A stretch of DNA of 64,000 nt from Leucobacter denitrificans (GTDB lineage Bacteria; Actinomycetota; Actinomycetes; Actinomycetales; Microbacteriaceae): NCBI RefSeq assembly GCF_014396385.1, contig NZ_CP060716.1, positions 1,054,001 through 1,118,000 of the forward strand, in the 5' to 3' direction. Position numbers and translations under genes: made by a program. The notes beneath the pieces were generated by a model. It was not told the DNA's origin. It did not search any database and saw only the letters and a program-made list of their open reading frames with translations. This document shows, piece by piece, positions 44,491 through 53,669 of this stretch; the stretch's first letter is position 1, and every line of letters starts with the position of its first letter.

Positions 44491-45727
44491 GGTGTGTCCT
44501 TTCGGGGTGTGGATCAAGTACAACGCGCCCGCCAATAACGACGGCATACACGCTGTCTGGCGCACTGAATACGCCGGGTTCTCTCGGGTCTTGGGTAAAG
44601 AAGACTGCGTCGGCGATTTCGCCGGTTTCGATGCGACCGCTCGGTGCGCTGCTGGCGCCGTGTGGATCGGGATCCACCCGCCCAAGCAACTCGGCACCGG
44701 CGCGGGTGGCCGCGACGAGCGCCTCCTCGGGGCTGAGGCCCGCGCCCACGAGCGCGTCGAACTCGACTCGGTTCGTGCCGTGCTGCTCTGGTGTGCCGAA
44801 GTCGCTGCCGAGCGCAATCGCGAGTCCCGCATCGCGCGACCTGCGCACTGAGTCGGGGTGCGCGAGAACTGCCTCGGCAACGCGCGGCCCGAACTCCGCG
44901 GGAAGCTCGCCCTTCTCAATCATCTGTTGCACGAATCGGTAGATCGTGAGTGTCGGCACGTGGGTCATTCCGCGATCTGCAGCGCGCCTCGCCTGGTCAT
45001 CGGTGAGGAAGATGCCGTGCTCGATACTCATCACCCCGGCTTCGATCGCGTCGTCGATTGCCTGGCCACCCCACGCGTGGAGCATGACTCCTGCACCGAC
45101 CTCGGCCGCTCGCTCAACGACCTGCCGCTGTTCATCGAGAGTGAAGATGGGTTCGAGACCGGAACCGGGCGGGGAAGCGACCGACGCGGTGGCGAGGAGT
45201 TTGATCCACCGGGCACCGGCCTCGAGGGATCGCTCTGCGACCGCGAGCACACCGCCGCTCTCGTCGGCGAGTTCTCGGCTGAGCATGTGCACCGACGCCT
45301 GTATTCGCGGAATCTCGGGGACCTGTGCAGGAAGATGCGTGAACTCGAAGCCGGCCGCGTCACGCACGCTCGTGAACCCGTTGCGGAGCATCAGCTGCAA
45401 CACCGCGAGTGTCTTCGCGTTGCGCTCGCTCGGGGCGTCGAGTGCGCGGTCGGCCACGTTGAAGTAGTGCGAGGCAATATGACTGTGCGCGTCGACGAGC
45501 CCCGGCACCATCCAGAGGTCGCCCCCGTTCGGTGCCGCGAGGTCGGCGGTGCTTTGGGTTCTTGATGTAGAGCCGCCGGGCTCCGAGTCGCCACCGGCCA
45601 GCGAATCTCCCCCAAGCGCAAACCGGCCGCCTGCCCAGCTCACGCGCTGTGGCGCCGAGAAGTCACCCCACTCTGTGAGCACGCGCGCGCTCGCGACCGC
45701 GGTGGCTACTGCGACATTGCTCGGCAC
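44129..45727 (-). CDS. amidohydrolase with an overrunning C-terminus
   Basis: A metal-dependent hydrolase of the imidazolonepropionase/prolidase-like group. Motifs: VDAHSHI, the metal-bridging lysine in WIKLLATA, MLHAWGG, SIEHGIF, and ALGSDFGTPEQHG. The recognisable protein ends near VVIGGRVVLD around 44535. The frame then stays open for about 120 further codons, 362 bases of them overlapping the binding-protein gene out of frame and coding an Arg-rich tail. The start at 45727 (GTG after GGAGAG) is preferred; 45781 is possible. It probably cleaves a peptide or amide brought in by the adjacent importer. Confidence 0.85.
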   Translation of the reverse strand: MPSNVAVATAVASARVLTEWGDFSAPQRVSWAGGRFALGGDSLAGGDSEPGGSTSRTQSTADLAAPNGGDLWMVPGLVDAHSHIASHYFNVADRALDAPSERNAKTLAVLQLMLRNGFTSVRDAAGFEFTHLPAQVPEIPRIQASVHMLSRELADESGGVLAVAERSLEAGARWIKLLATASVASPPGSGLEPIFTLDEQRQVVERAAEVGAGVMLHAWGGQAIDDAIEAGVMSIEHGIFLTDDQARRAADRGMTHVPTLTIYRFVQQMIEKGELPAEFGPRVAEAVLAHPDSVRRSRDAGLAIALGSDFGTPEQHGTNRVEFDALVGAGLSPEEALVAATRAGAELLGRVDPDPHGASSAPSGRIETGEIADAVFFTQDPREPGVFSAPDSVYAVVIGGRVVLDPHPERTHREPHDTIDSAAAPPQTVVSRRDSDGRRDAARRLRAGRPGAERRHPDRGRHAHLRSTCLGERPRPAHPDHSEQRVRDRQDLRVARVVRRERADYRLARREPRDLRRRARVLVHAARGVEVL

Positions 45728-45907
45728 GTGCTCTCCGGTTTCTCTTGAATGGTCACTCTGGTTAATCACTGGCACACCCACTTACGGGACCAGCCTGTGG
45801 TCTTTTGATAAAGCCTAGTTAGTCGATTCTCAATGAACCACTTTCGGGTGGTTTGGCTGATCCACCGATCACGACTCTCACAACTTCGCCCTGGATAGAA
45901 TTGAGGG

Positions 45908-46276
45908 GTGACCAGTGAGCCCCAGTCGAATACCAGCCCCCGCGATTCTCAAGCACTTCAGGTGGTGCGCGGCGTCATCCATGTCGCCGTCGTCGTCAAC
46001 GCGACCGTGTGGGGGTTTTTCGATTGGGCGTTCCCGTTCCCGGCCGTCTTCGTCGGCCTCGGCGCGCTGTTGATCACCATCCTCATTTGGGCGCTGTTCC
46101 TCTCCCCCAAACCAGTGCTGCACACTGACCGTTTCGGTCACGGACTCATCGAGTTGCTCTTCCTCGCGTCGGGCGCGGGTGCGCTGCTCGCCCTCGGCGT
46201 TCCATGGTGGATCGCAGCGGCCTTCTTCGTCGTCGGCGCAATCCTTGGCTGGATAGTCCCCAACCGCAACAAGTAA
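45908..46276 (+). CDS. DUF2568 family membrane protein
   Basis: A 122-residue protein with four hydrophobic segments and the YrdB/DUF2568 pattern of a short helical bundle (VVVNATVWGFFDW, then LFLSPKPVLHTD). GTG start with GAGGGG upstream. Stands alone. Function unknown. Confidence 0.75.
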   Translation: MTSEPQSNTSPRDSQALQVVRGVIHVAVVVNATVWGFFDWAFPFPAVFVGLGALLITILIWALFLSPKPVLHTDRFGHGLIELLFLASGAGALLALGVPWWIAAAFFVVGAILGWIVPNRNK

Positions 46277-46456
46277 CGCTCCTCGACATCTCAACGCCAG
46301 TTTGCCGCGCCACCGGCTGGCCGATCTACCCACCTTTCAGCACCGATTTAGCGCCAGGCGAACTCCGAGCGTCAGGCGACCTCTCAGGCAAAAATCCTTC
46401 GCATGGTGCTCCAACTTCGCCCGAAGCTCACTGGGTAGGGGCGTCAAACTAGCAAT

Positions 46457-46726
46457 TCAGAGAACCTTGGAATCTGCGAGACCATCGAACGCCGCATCTA
46501 CTTTGTCGAACCTCGCATCAATCTGATCGAACCTCGCACCAATCTGATCAAACCTCGCATCAATCTGATCAAACCTCTTCTCAACCTGGTCGAACTTCTT
46601 CTCGAATTTCTTGTCGAGTTCGACGATCGGTCGACGCAAGCTGACATAGAGCGCGATCATTCCTCCCACCATCGCAACAAAGGTGATGATCGGACCAAAG
46701 ATCGTCATGATGGTTTCCAAGGACAC
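46457..46726 (-). CDS. small membrane protein with a repeated coiled coil
   Basis: An 89-residue protein: one N-terminal membrane helix (about 8-28), then a coiled coil built from seven-residue repeats of the form RFDQIDA, repeated about four times (FDQVEKR, FDQIDAR, FDQIGAR, FDQIDAR). The underlying DNA is also repetitive, so repeat number could vary between strains. No known family recognised beyond this architecture. Start GTG at 46726. Confidence 0.7.
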   Translation of the reverse strand: MSLETIMTIFGPIITFVAMVGGMIALYVSLRRPIVELDKKFEKKFDQVEKRFDQIDARFDQIGARFDQIDARFDKVDAAFDGLADSKVL

Positions 46727-46956
46727 ACTCCATATTTTTGCAGTTCCAGGTCGTTCACACCAGAGACGCTAACGCAATACCGGCACTTCTAAACCTGAAG
46801 CAAACCAATTGTGAATAACTCGGGAGGCAGAACCTCAAAACCCCGCCCTGTGAGCGACGCTAGGCTCCGAAAATACTCACAAGGTAGGGGAAACCCTCCC
46901 CCACATCGGGGGTTGCCACTGTGTTGCAGCGGCGCCCCGGCCCGTACCTTTGAAGC

Positions 46957-48324
46957 ATGACCACTTCTCAGAACCCGCAGGCGGGCGCGCCAATACCTCC
47001 GCGAGCAACTCCGCCAGCACCAACGCGGCCCGAGCAGGCAACCCACCCGCTGCGCATCGCGCAGACGCTTCTGCATCTCGCACTCCTCGGCACCGCCGGG
47101 TGGGCTGTACTAGCAACATTCTTCAGCGTGCTCGCCACCGGCATCGGCCTGGTGTTCGTGCTCGGCATCGGACTCGTCGTGCTCGTCGGCCTCATCTACG
47201 CCATGTTCGGCCTCGCCTGGTTCGAGACGGCCCGCGTCGGCGGCCTCTACGACCTCGATGTCACGCAGCCCACATTCGCGAAGCGCACACGGCCTACGTT
47301 TGGCGGGTGGATCCGCTCTCTCGGCCGCCAGCTCAAAGACGGCGGCATGTGGGCTGCCCTCGCAAACTTCGCGATCTCTGCGACGCTCGGCGCGCTGGTC
47401 ATTCCGCTCGTGCAGGGGTTCATCTGGTCGATCGGAATGATCATCAACCCAGCCTCACTTGGCACCGGGGTGTTCCGATGGATGTTCCTGCTCCAAGACG
47501 TAACCCCGACCCAGGGCAGACTGCTCGGCGCGCTCGGAATTGTAGTGACGGCAGCCGCGGTCTTCGGCCTCATCCTGCTGCACCGAACCCTCAGCGTCGC
47601 CCTCATCGGCGCCCAGGCAAGAGAAGAGAAACTCGCCGCCGAAGCCCAGCAGGCGACTCACCAACGCGAGGGCGCAGTAAGAGCCGCAGATGTTGAGCGC
47701 ACCCGCATTGAGCGCGACCTACACGACGGGGTCCAGCCAAGACTCGTATCGGTCGGCATGACCTTGGGCCTCGCGCAGCAGAAGATCGACTCCGACCCCG
47801 AGGGCGCAAAGGCCCTGCTCGCAGAGGCGCACACCTCGACAAAGGCCGCGATCACCGAGCTCAGGCAGCTTGCCAGGGGCATCCACGCTTCAGTACTCGA
47901 CGATCGCGGACTCGACGCCGCGCTCTCTGCGCTCGCGGGCCGCTCACACATTCCGGTCACGCTCGACGTGCGCATGGAGGGCGCGGGCCAAGCAGGCTCG
48001 CAAAGCACCCGCGTCGCCCGCGCAGCAGAGTCGGCCGTCTACTTCGTCATCGCCGAGTGCCTCACGAATGCTGCGAAGCACTCCCGGGCGAACTCGGTGC
48101 GGGTGACGGTGCGGGTTCGATCCACCGCGAATGCCGAGGGCCCCGACACGCAAGTGCTCTGGGCGCGCGTTGAAGACGACGGCATCGGCGGCGCCGAATT
48201 GCAGCCGGGCGGCGGCCTCGACGGCATCACGAACCGGGTGCGCGCGGCCGGCGGTACGATTCAGATCGACAGCCCTGCCGGGGGCCCAACCGCCGTGGAG
48301 GTGAGCGTGCCATGCGCATTCTGA
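46957..48324 (+). CDS. sensor histidine kinase, NarL-type
   Basis: A 455-residue membrane kinase. A four-helix sensor region at about 35-205 is followed by a HisKA_3 domain with H256 in RDLHDGVQPR and an HATPase domain ending near GGLDGITNRVRAAGG. It phosphorylates the response regulator encoded by the next gene, which overlaps it by 13 bases. The group with a DUF4097 protein downstream suggests an envelope-stress system. Confidence 0.93.
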   Translation: MTTSQNPQAGAPIPPRATPPAPTRPEQATHPLRIAQTLLHLALLGTAGWAVLATFFSVLATGIGLVFVLGIGLVVLVGLIYAMFGLAWFETARVGGLYDLDVTQPTFAKRTRPTFGGWIRSLGRQLKDGGMWAALANFAISATLGALVIPLVQGFIWSIGMIINPASLGTGVFRWMFLLQDVTPTQGRLLGALGIVVTAAAVFGLILLHRTLSVALIGAQAREEKLAAEAQQATHQREGAVRAADVERTRIERDLHDGVQPRLVSVGMTLGLAQQKIDSDPEGAKALLAEAHTSTKAAITELRQLARGIHASVLDDRGLDAALSALAGRSHIPVTLDVRMEGAGQAGSQSTRVARAAESAVYFVIAECLTNAAKHSRANSVRVTVRVRSTANAEGPDTQVLWARVEDDGIGGAELQPGGGLDGITNRVRAAGGTIQIDSPAGGPTAVEVSVPCAF

Positions 48325-48986
48325 TCTGTGAAGATTCGGTGCTGCTTCGCGAGGGTCTCGTGCGGTTGCTCGAGCACTCAGGCCACGAGGTCGTCGCGGC
48401 ACTCGCCGACGCTCACGCGCTCGCAGAGACGGTCGCCGAGCAGAACCCCGAGCTCTGCATCCTCGATGTGCGGCTGCCTCCGTCGTTCACCGATGAGGGC
48501 ATTCGCGGTGCACTCGAACTGCGGCGCATGCACCCCTCACTGCCGATCTTGGTGCTTTCGCAGTACGTCGAAGAGCAGTACGCGAGCGAACTCATCGGCA
48601 CAGGCGGTGGATCGAGCACCGGTGGCATCGGCTACCTCTTGAAAGACCGCGTCGCCGATGTCTCTGACTTCGTCGATGCGCTCGAGCGGGTCGGCAAGGG
48701 TGGCACGGTGCTCGACCCCGAGGTCGTCTCGCAGCTGCTCACCCGCAGGCGCCAGGATGAGCGCATGCAGCGCCTCTCTGACCGCGAGCGAACCGTGCTC
48801 GCAAGCATCGCCGAGGGGCTCTCAAACCACGCGATCGCGCAGCAGCTCTTCCTTTCGCTCGCGACCGTCGAGAAGCACATCACCTCGATCTTTCAGAAGC
48901 TCGAACTCGAACAAGACGAGTCGGGCAATCGGCGAGTGCTTGCGGCGCTCGCTCACCTCGAAAACAACGGTGGATCGGCGCAGTGA
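48312..48986 (+). CDS. LuxR/NarL-type response regulator
   Basis: A 224-residue regulator. Receiver domain with ED at 7-8 and phosphorylation site D52 in CILDVRLPP. The C-terminal LuxR helix-turn-helix covers about 153-205 (LSDRERTVLASIAEGLSNHAIA). Start overlaps the kinase gene end, so they are translationally coupled. Likely controls the DUF4097 gene just downstream. Confidence 0.94.
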   Translation: MRILICEDSVLLREGLVRLLEHSGHEVVAALADAHALAETVAEQNPELCILDVRLPPSFTDEGIRGALELRRMHPSLPILVLSQYVEEQYASELIGTGGGSSTGGIGYLLKDRVADVSDFVDALERVGKGGTVLDPEVVSQLLTRRRQDERMQRLSDRERTVLASIAEGLSNHAIAQQLFLSLATVEKHITSIFQKLELEQDESGNRRVLAALAHLENNGGSAQ

Positions 48987-49041
48987 GCGCCCGCACTAAG
49001 CATCCACAGTAAGCTCTCGCCTCACAGATTGGACCAACATC

Positions 49042-49848
49042 ATGAACTCCTTCAAACAGTCCTCGCGAACCATCGCGATCGTGGCCTCGGTCGTGGGCGG
49101 CGTCGTGCTGCTCGGGGTCGGCGCGACCGCCGCGGTAGCGACCTTCGGCAATATGAATGCCAGCAATTCGGGCGGATCGCAGTCGCTCGACGTGACAGGC
49201 ATTAACGGCGTCGAGGTCGTGTCGAATGCCGCAGACTTTGAGCTCGTCTTCGCCGACGTTTCAGAGGCGCAGCTCGACATCACCGGTAACAGCACGTACC
49301 GCTGGGAGATGCGTGTCGACGACGGTGACCTCGTGGTCGATTCGAAGCGCGGATTCTTCGACTTCTGCATCGGCTGGTGCAACATGGGTGAGCAGCAGGT
49401 GACGCTCACGCTGCCGAGCGAACTCGACTCGGGCAAGCTCGATGCCGAACTGCAGCTCAACGCGGGCACCCTGAACGCTGGCGGCAGTTGGAACGATCTC
49501 GCAATCGAGGTCAATGCCGGTGCGCTCGAGTTCGGTGGATCAGCCAATGCACTCGACACCTCAGTCTCTGCTGGGCGCGCGATCCTCGACGTCGATGGCG
49601 CCCGCACCGCGGATCTCGAGATCGCGGCGGGCCAGCTTATCGCTGAACTCACCGGTCGCACCCCCGGCGAGGTCTCGGTCGACGTGAGTGCTGGCAAGCT
49701 TGAGCTCACCGTGCCCGACGATACCTACGATGTGCGCTCGGACGTGTCTGCCGGCTCGTTTGACAACCGTCTCGATACCTCGAGCAATTCATCGCACCGC
49801 ATCGACGTGAGTGTCTCGGCCGGCTCCGCCGCCCTCCGCGCCGGGTAA
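49042..49848 (+). CDS. DUF4097 family beta-repeat protein
   Basis: A 268-residue protein with a single N-terminal membrane helix (about 10-35) and then an extracytoplasmic region of regular short beta repeats, in which alternating strands with Ala/Gly/Asn turns recur (AELQLNAGTLNAGG, EVNAGALEFGG, VSAGRAILD). This matches the adhesin-like DUF4097 fold, found next to envelope-stress two-component systems. It follows the response regulator by 55 bases. Confidence 0.85.
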   Translation: MNSFKQSSRTIAIVASVVGGVVLLGVGATAAVATFGNMNASNSGGSQSLDVTGINGVEVVSNAADFELVFADVSEAQLDITGNSTYRWEMRVDDGDLVVDSKRGFFDFCIGWCNMGEQQVTLTLPSELDSGKLDAELQLNAGTLNAGGSWNDLAIEVNAGALEFGGSANALDTSVSAGRAILDVDGARTADLEIAAGQLIAELTGRTPGEVSVDVSAGKLELTVPDDTYDVRSDVSAGSFDNRLDTSSNSSHRIDVSVSAGSAALRAG

Positions 49849-49874
49849 CCGCCGACACTTACCCTTCCAAAATG

Positions 49875-49926
49875 CGAGTGGGAGTTTGCTACTAAGACAC
49901 CAGCCTTAGTCGCAAACTCCCACTCG
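49875..49926. terminator. long hairpin between convergent genes
   Basis: Two 22-base arms (49875-49896 and 49905-49926; left arm begins CGAGTGGGAGTTTGC) with one mismatch and an eight-base loop. It separates the rightward DUF4097 gene from a leftward small gene. Probably a bidirectional terminator, of the same long-stem style as 301-361. Confidence 0.65.
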
Positions 49927-49975
49927 GATTCGCCCGCGTCACAATCCATTCGCGACTCCGCTGCTTGGCCAGGGC

Positions 49976-50290
49976 TCAATGGTGTTCACAAAGCAATTCG
50001 CCTTCCATGAACTCACCATGTTCATCCTCGTATTCGGGGAACCACTTTTCTGGACGCCTAAATACTTTGCCATTGGGCGCCTCGGTAACATCTAGCAGCT
50101 GCGCAGCCTTTATGTTTGCGATTGTGATTTGTCGCGAACTCGGCAGCATACGTTTCAGTGCATGTGACTCCCGACGAGGCGGGAATTGAGCAATAAGAGT
50201 CGCCTCGTTATCTAGAGTTCTCGCCATCTTCACCGCAGGTATGACGTCCTTCTTACCCTCATCCGAGTGGAAGTAAACATGCACACGCAT
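49976..50290 (-). CDS. hypothetical protein
   Basis: A 104-residue protein starting MRVHVYFHSDEGKKD and ending in an acidic stretch with EYEDEHGEFMEGE. It is hydrophilic with no membrane segment. No family was recognised. The frame is open further upstream, but that part overlaps the divergent oxidoreductase gene; ATG 50290 is the natural limit, although no clear ribosome-binding site is seen. The G+C content is lower than in its neighbours. Confidence 0.5.
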   Translation of the reverse strand: MRVHVYFHSDEGKKDVIPAVKMARTLDNEATLIAQFPPRRESHALKRMLPSSRQITIANIKAAQLLDVTEAPNGKVFRRPEKWFPEYEDEHGEFMEGELLCEHH

Positions 50291-50324
50291 GGAATATCCC
50301 GGCACCGGAAGCGTTGCACCAAGC

Positions 50325-51398
50325 ATGCAGACTTCAAAGAAGCCCCAGGTTGTGGCTGGCGCAACGGCTGACCAACTCATTCTCGGCCTTGACTCGTTCG
50401 GCGATGTAACCGTCGACAACGAAGGCACCCCCGTGCACCACGCGCAGGTGCTCCGCGACGTCGTCGAACAGGCAGTCCTCGCAGACGAACTCGGCGTCGA
50501 CGCGATCACCCTGGGCGAGCACCACCGCGACGACTTCGCGATTTCATCACCAGAGATCGTGCTCGCCGCGATCGCTGGCAAGACCGAGCGGATCCTCCTC
50601 GGCACCGGTGTCACCGTGCTCTCGAGCGACGATCCGGTTCGTGTGTACGAGCGCTTCGCCACACTCGACGGCGTGAGCAACGGGCGCGCAGAGGTCATCC
50701 TCGGTCGTGGATCATTCACCGAATCGTTCCCTCTCTTTGGGTACGAGTTGAGCGACTACGACTCGCTGTTCGCAGAAAAGCTTGACCTCTTCTCGAAGCT
50801 GCGCAGCGAGGGCCCGATCACCTGGTCGGGCAAGCACCGCAGCACGCTCGTCAATCAAGAGGTGTACCCGAAGACCGAGCACGAGGGCGGTCTTCCCGCG
50901 TGGATCGGTGTGGGCGGCAGCCCGCAGTCAGTCCTCCGCACGGTTCAGATGCAGATCCCGATGATGCTTGCGATTATTGGTGGAGACCCGGCTCGGTTCC
51001 TCCCCTTCGCAGACCTGTATCGCAGCGCTCAGCAGGAGTTGGGCAGCGCACCGATGCCTCTCGGCGTGCACTCGCCGGGGCACGTCGCGAAGACTGACGA
51101 GCAGGCTCGCGATGAGCTCTGGGAGCACTTCCGCGCGAACCGCATTCGCATCGGCCGCGAGCGCGGCTGGCCTGACCCGACGCGCGAGCAGTTCGAGGCC
51201 GAGGTTGAGCAGGGTGCCCTCTTCACAGGGTCGCCCGAGACGGTTGCGCAGAAGATCGCAAAGACCGTGAAGGTTCTCGGTGCGGATCGCTTCGACCTCA
51301 AGTACGCCAACGGCACGATGCCTCACGACCTACTCATGTCGAGCATCGATCTCTACGGCCGGGAGGTCATACCCCGCGTGCGCGAACTCCTTTCGTAA
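50325..51398 (+). CDS. LLM class flavin-dependent oxidoreductase
   Basis: A 357-residue luciferase-like monooxygenase-fold protein: LGLDSFGDVT at the N-terminus, DAITLGEHHRDDFA, RILLGTGVTVLSSDDPVRVYE and GRAEVILGRGSF are typical of this family. Members oxidise or reduce varied small compounds using reduced FMN or F420. The start at 50325 is tentative; 50289 is an alternative. Substrate unknown. Confidence 0.88.
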   Translation: MQTSKKPQVVAGATADQLILGLDSFGDVTVDNEGTPVHHAQVLRDVVEQAVLADELGVDAITLGEHHRDDFAISSPEIVLAAIAGKTERILLGTGVTVLSSDDPVRVYERFATLDGVSNGRAEVILGRGSFTESFPLFGYELSDYDSLFAEKLDLFSKLRSEGPITWSGKHRSTLVNQEVYPKTEHEGGLPAWIGVGGSPQSVLRTVQMQIPMMLAIIGGDPARFLPFADLYRSAQQELGSAPMPLGVHSPGHVAKTDEQARDELWEHFRANRIRIGRERGWPDPTREQFEAEVEQGALFTGSPETVAQKIAKTVKVLGADRFDLKYANGTMPHDLLMSSIDLYGREVIPRVRELLS

Positions 51399-51425
51399 AA
51401 AGCTAAACAACCCCAAATGACGGTG

Positions 51426-51513
51426 CGGTCAAATTGAGAAACTTGACCGTATCGTCAAATTTACAAACTTGACCGCTCTTGCCTATTCACAAACTTGACC
51501 GTACAATCAAGTC
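51426..51513 (+). promoter_or_regulatory. hipB operator array
   Basis: AAACTTGACCG occurs three times (51439, 51465, 51491) at 26-base intervals, each paired with an inverted GTCAA-type half-site just upstream (such as GGTCAA at 51427). The array ends at the hipB start codon. This is the arrangement expected for cooperative autorepression by a HipB dimer. Confidence 0.75.
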
Positions 51514-51897
51514 ATGAATCAGTCGCCTCAGATACAAACCGCTGCCGACTTCGGTTATCAGCTTCGCGAAGAGCGAGAGAAGCGCGGAATCACGCAAGCA
51601 GAGCTTGCTGCACGGGCCGACGTTTCAACGAGATGGCTTTCGAACTTCGAGCGGGGCAAGTCTCCCCGCGCCGAACTCATTAAAGTGTTGCACGTGGCAA
51701 AGTCCCTCGGGCTAACGTTCGAACTCGCTGAGGTTCGGCAGAAAGAGCTTCCCCCGCAGCAACAGGCGCTTATGGATGCCTTCATGAGTGGCCCCTACGC
51801 GCCGAAGCCCAATGCGGGTTACCCGACAGCCACACACCAACAGAGCAACGCCAAGAAACACACGGCTGAAGCCCTGGAGCACGATGGCGAAGCGTGA
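51514..51897 (+). CDS. hipB: HipB-like antitoxin
   Basis: A 127-residue XRE-type DNA-binding protein. Helix-turn-helix at about 15-70 (LREEREKRGITQAELAARADVSTRWLSNFERGK). The remainder is a flexible hydrophilic tail, as in HipB. It overlaps the following hipA fragment by 14 bases, the normal hipBA arrangement. An array of operator repeats lies directly upstream. The gene itself looks intact although its toxin partner is cut off. Confidence 0.88.
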   Translation: MNQSPQIQTAADFGYQLREEREKRGITQAELAARADVSTRWLSNFERGKSPRAELIKVLHVAKSLGLTFELAEVRQKELPPQQQALMDAFMSGPYAPKPNAGYPTATHQQSNAKKHTAEALEHDGEA

Positions 51898-52243
51898 ACT
51901 CAATGTCTTCCTGTACGGCGATCCGGTGGGCACGCTTACCGGTAGCGGCAGCCTCATTACCGGCTTCAGGTACCAGAGCGGGTATTCGGGGGCAGCGCTC
52001 TCCCGCTCGATGCCAATAACCAAACGCAGTGTTGGGCGCCAGACTGCGAGTGCGTGGTTTACGGGTCTTCTCCCCGAGGGAGAAGAGTTGCGTCGAGCCA
52101 TGGCAGACGCGCACGGCAGCCGCGATACTACGTCAATGGGTCTCCTTGAAAGCGCCGGGTTAGATTGCGCTGGCGCGGTTCAAGTTGCTCCCGAAGGTGA
52201 CCTGCCAGAGCGGGAACAGCGGTTCGAGCCGATAACCGGCTGA
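51884..52243 (+). pseudogene. hipA: HipA-like toxin, N-terminal fragment
   Basis: Only about 119 residues remain of a kinase that normally has about 400-440. The fragment matches the HipA N-terminal subdomain (NVFLYGDPVGTL, then FTGLLPEGE and GLDCAGAVQV). It ends shortly after FEPITG, where the kinase core would begin. Beyond about 52235 the sequence belongs to a GGDEF protein in another frame. The kinase ATP- and metal-binding motifs are therefore absent and the fragment cannot be a toxin. Confidence 0.85.
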
Positions 52244-52248
52244 ATGCC

Positions 52249-53394
52249 GTGAACGACCGTTACGGCCGCAATGCAGGCGATGATCTATTGAAAGCTGTGG
52301 CTGGCAGGTTCAACGGTTTCGTCAACGCACCAACAAAGTTGTTCCAGTACAGTGGCGACAACTTCATGATTGTGCATCGACACGACGAAGATAGTGAGGC
52401 TTTCACGTTCGCGTCTGCCGTTGAAAAGTTGTTGCGCGCACCGTTTGTGGTTGGTGGCCAAGATCTCATCATCTCTGCGAGCATTGGGGTCTGCGTTTTT
52501 CCACAGTACGGTTATGACCGCGACTCCCTGATACGGCGATCGGAAGACGCGATGCTGGAGGCGAAACGGCCTGGCCGTAGTCACATCACTTTCTTTCGAG
52601 AGCTTGCGAGCGATGAAGATTCCAGGCTCCTGAGACTCGAATTCGCGCTGCGGCATGCATTAACGAACGAGGAACTTTCCATCGTCTATCAACCGCAGGT
52701 TGCGGTGAACACCGGCGAGGTTCACGGCGCTGAGGCGTTGCTGCGCTGGAACCACCCTGAGTTGGGCCCGATATCCCCCGCTGAATTCATTCCGATCGCT
52801 GAACGCAGCGGCCTCATTCACGAGATAGGCATGTGGGTCATAGAGAACGCCTGCCAGCAACTGCGAACGTGGCACCATTTGGGGCATGCGAACCTTCGCC
52901 TGGCGGTAAACGCGTCGATTGACCAGTTTTACGATGCAGAGTTCTACGAGCGTCTAGAACGAGCTATTCAAGTCAGCGGCATCGACCCCGAATCGCTGGT
53001 AATCGAAGTCACCGAATCTATCGCTGCGAATGCTGACACTGTTGTTGAGCAGCTGCAGAGACTCAAGAGCCTCGGTGTGAGCATTGCCCTCGATGATTTC
53101 GGCACCGGCTACAGCTCGTTGCAGTATCTGAGAAGCTTTCCGGTCGATTATCTCAAGATTGATCGCTCGTTCACCTCTGGTCTTGGGTCGAACGACACGG
53201 ATCACAATCTCGTAGCAACGGTCATCGACCTCGCGCGGAGCTTTGGATTGTACACCATCGCAGAGGGTGTCGAGACGGGCGAGCAGTTGCGAATTCTTCA
53301 CGAGCTCGGTGCCCCACTTGCGCAGGGGTTCCACATCAGTCGACCAATCTCACCCGACGAGTTTGGGGTGTGGATCGACCAGTATTCGGCATAG
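52249..53394 (+). pseudogene. GGDEF-EAL protein lacking its 5' end
   Basis: 381 residues remain. The first, NDRYGRNAGDDLLKAVA, is the middle of a GGDEF domain; the part before it is missing at the junction with hipA. The active-site motif reads SGDNF instead of GGDEF, so cyclase activity is unlikely. The EAL domain looks complete: EALLR at 162-166, Glu253, DDFGTGYSS at 282-290, Lys303 and EGVET. It could hydrolyse cyclic di-GMP if expressed. A GTG at 52249 could allow translation, but no ribosome-binding site is evident. Confidence 0.8.
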
Positions 53395-53615
53395 TCCGTC
53401 GCTGACAGGATCATCATTCGCGCATAGTTAGTTCTAACTAGTTCCTTGTCTTATGCAAATCCGCACTACTAAGTTGATCTGCGGGGGCGTGAGCAGTCAC
53501 GTCTAAAACTGCTTGTGGTGGGGCGGGGCCTCGGGGTTCGTCGTGTCGTCAAGGAAGACTTGGGGATAAAGATGTCTAGTGCTGCCATGCCGAAAACTAG
53601 CCGCGGGCGCGGGCG
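53395..53615. other. non-coding stretch before the IS3 copy
   Basis: About 220 bases between the EAL gene and the left end of the IS3-family element. It contains a short palindrome around 53427-53445 and a small open frame beginning MSSAAMPKTS at 53573 after GGGGATA, which runs into the IS end and may be the start of an interrupted gene. No family recognised. Confidence 0.4.
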
Positions 53616-53669
53616 TGAAGCGCCCTGGTTCTATTGGAGACTCCATACTTTTGGAAAGAGAATGGAACC

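Noticed and set aside
46457-46640. Regular DNA repeats resembling a CRISPR array
   Set aside because: Repeats are 21-base units in frame with a coiled-coil protein; there are no spacers and no cas genes.
53573-53640. Short open frame beginning MSSAAMPKTS as a gene
   Set aside because: It runs into the IS end within about 15 codons and has no family match; reported only as part of the non-coding stretch.
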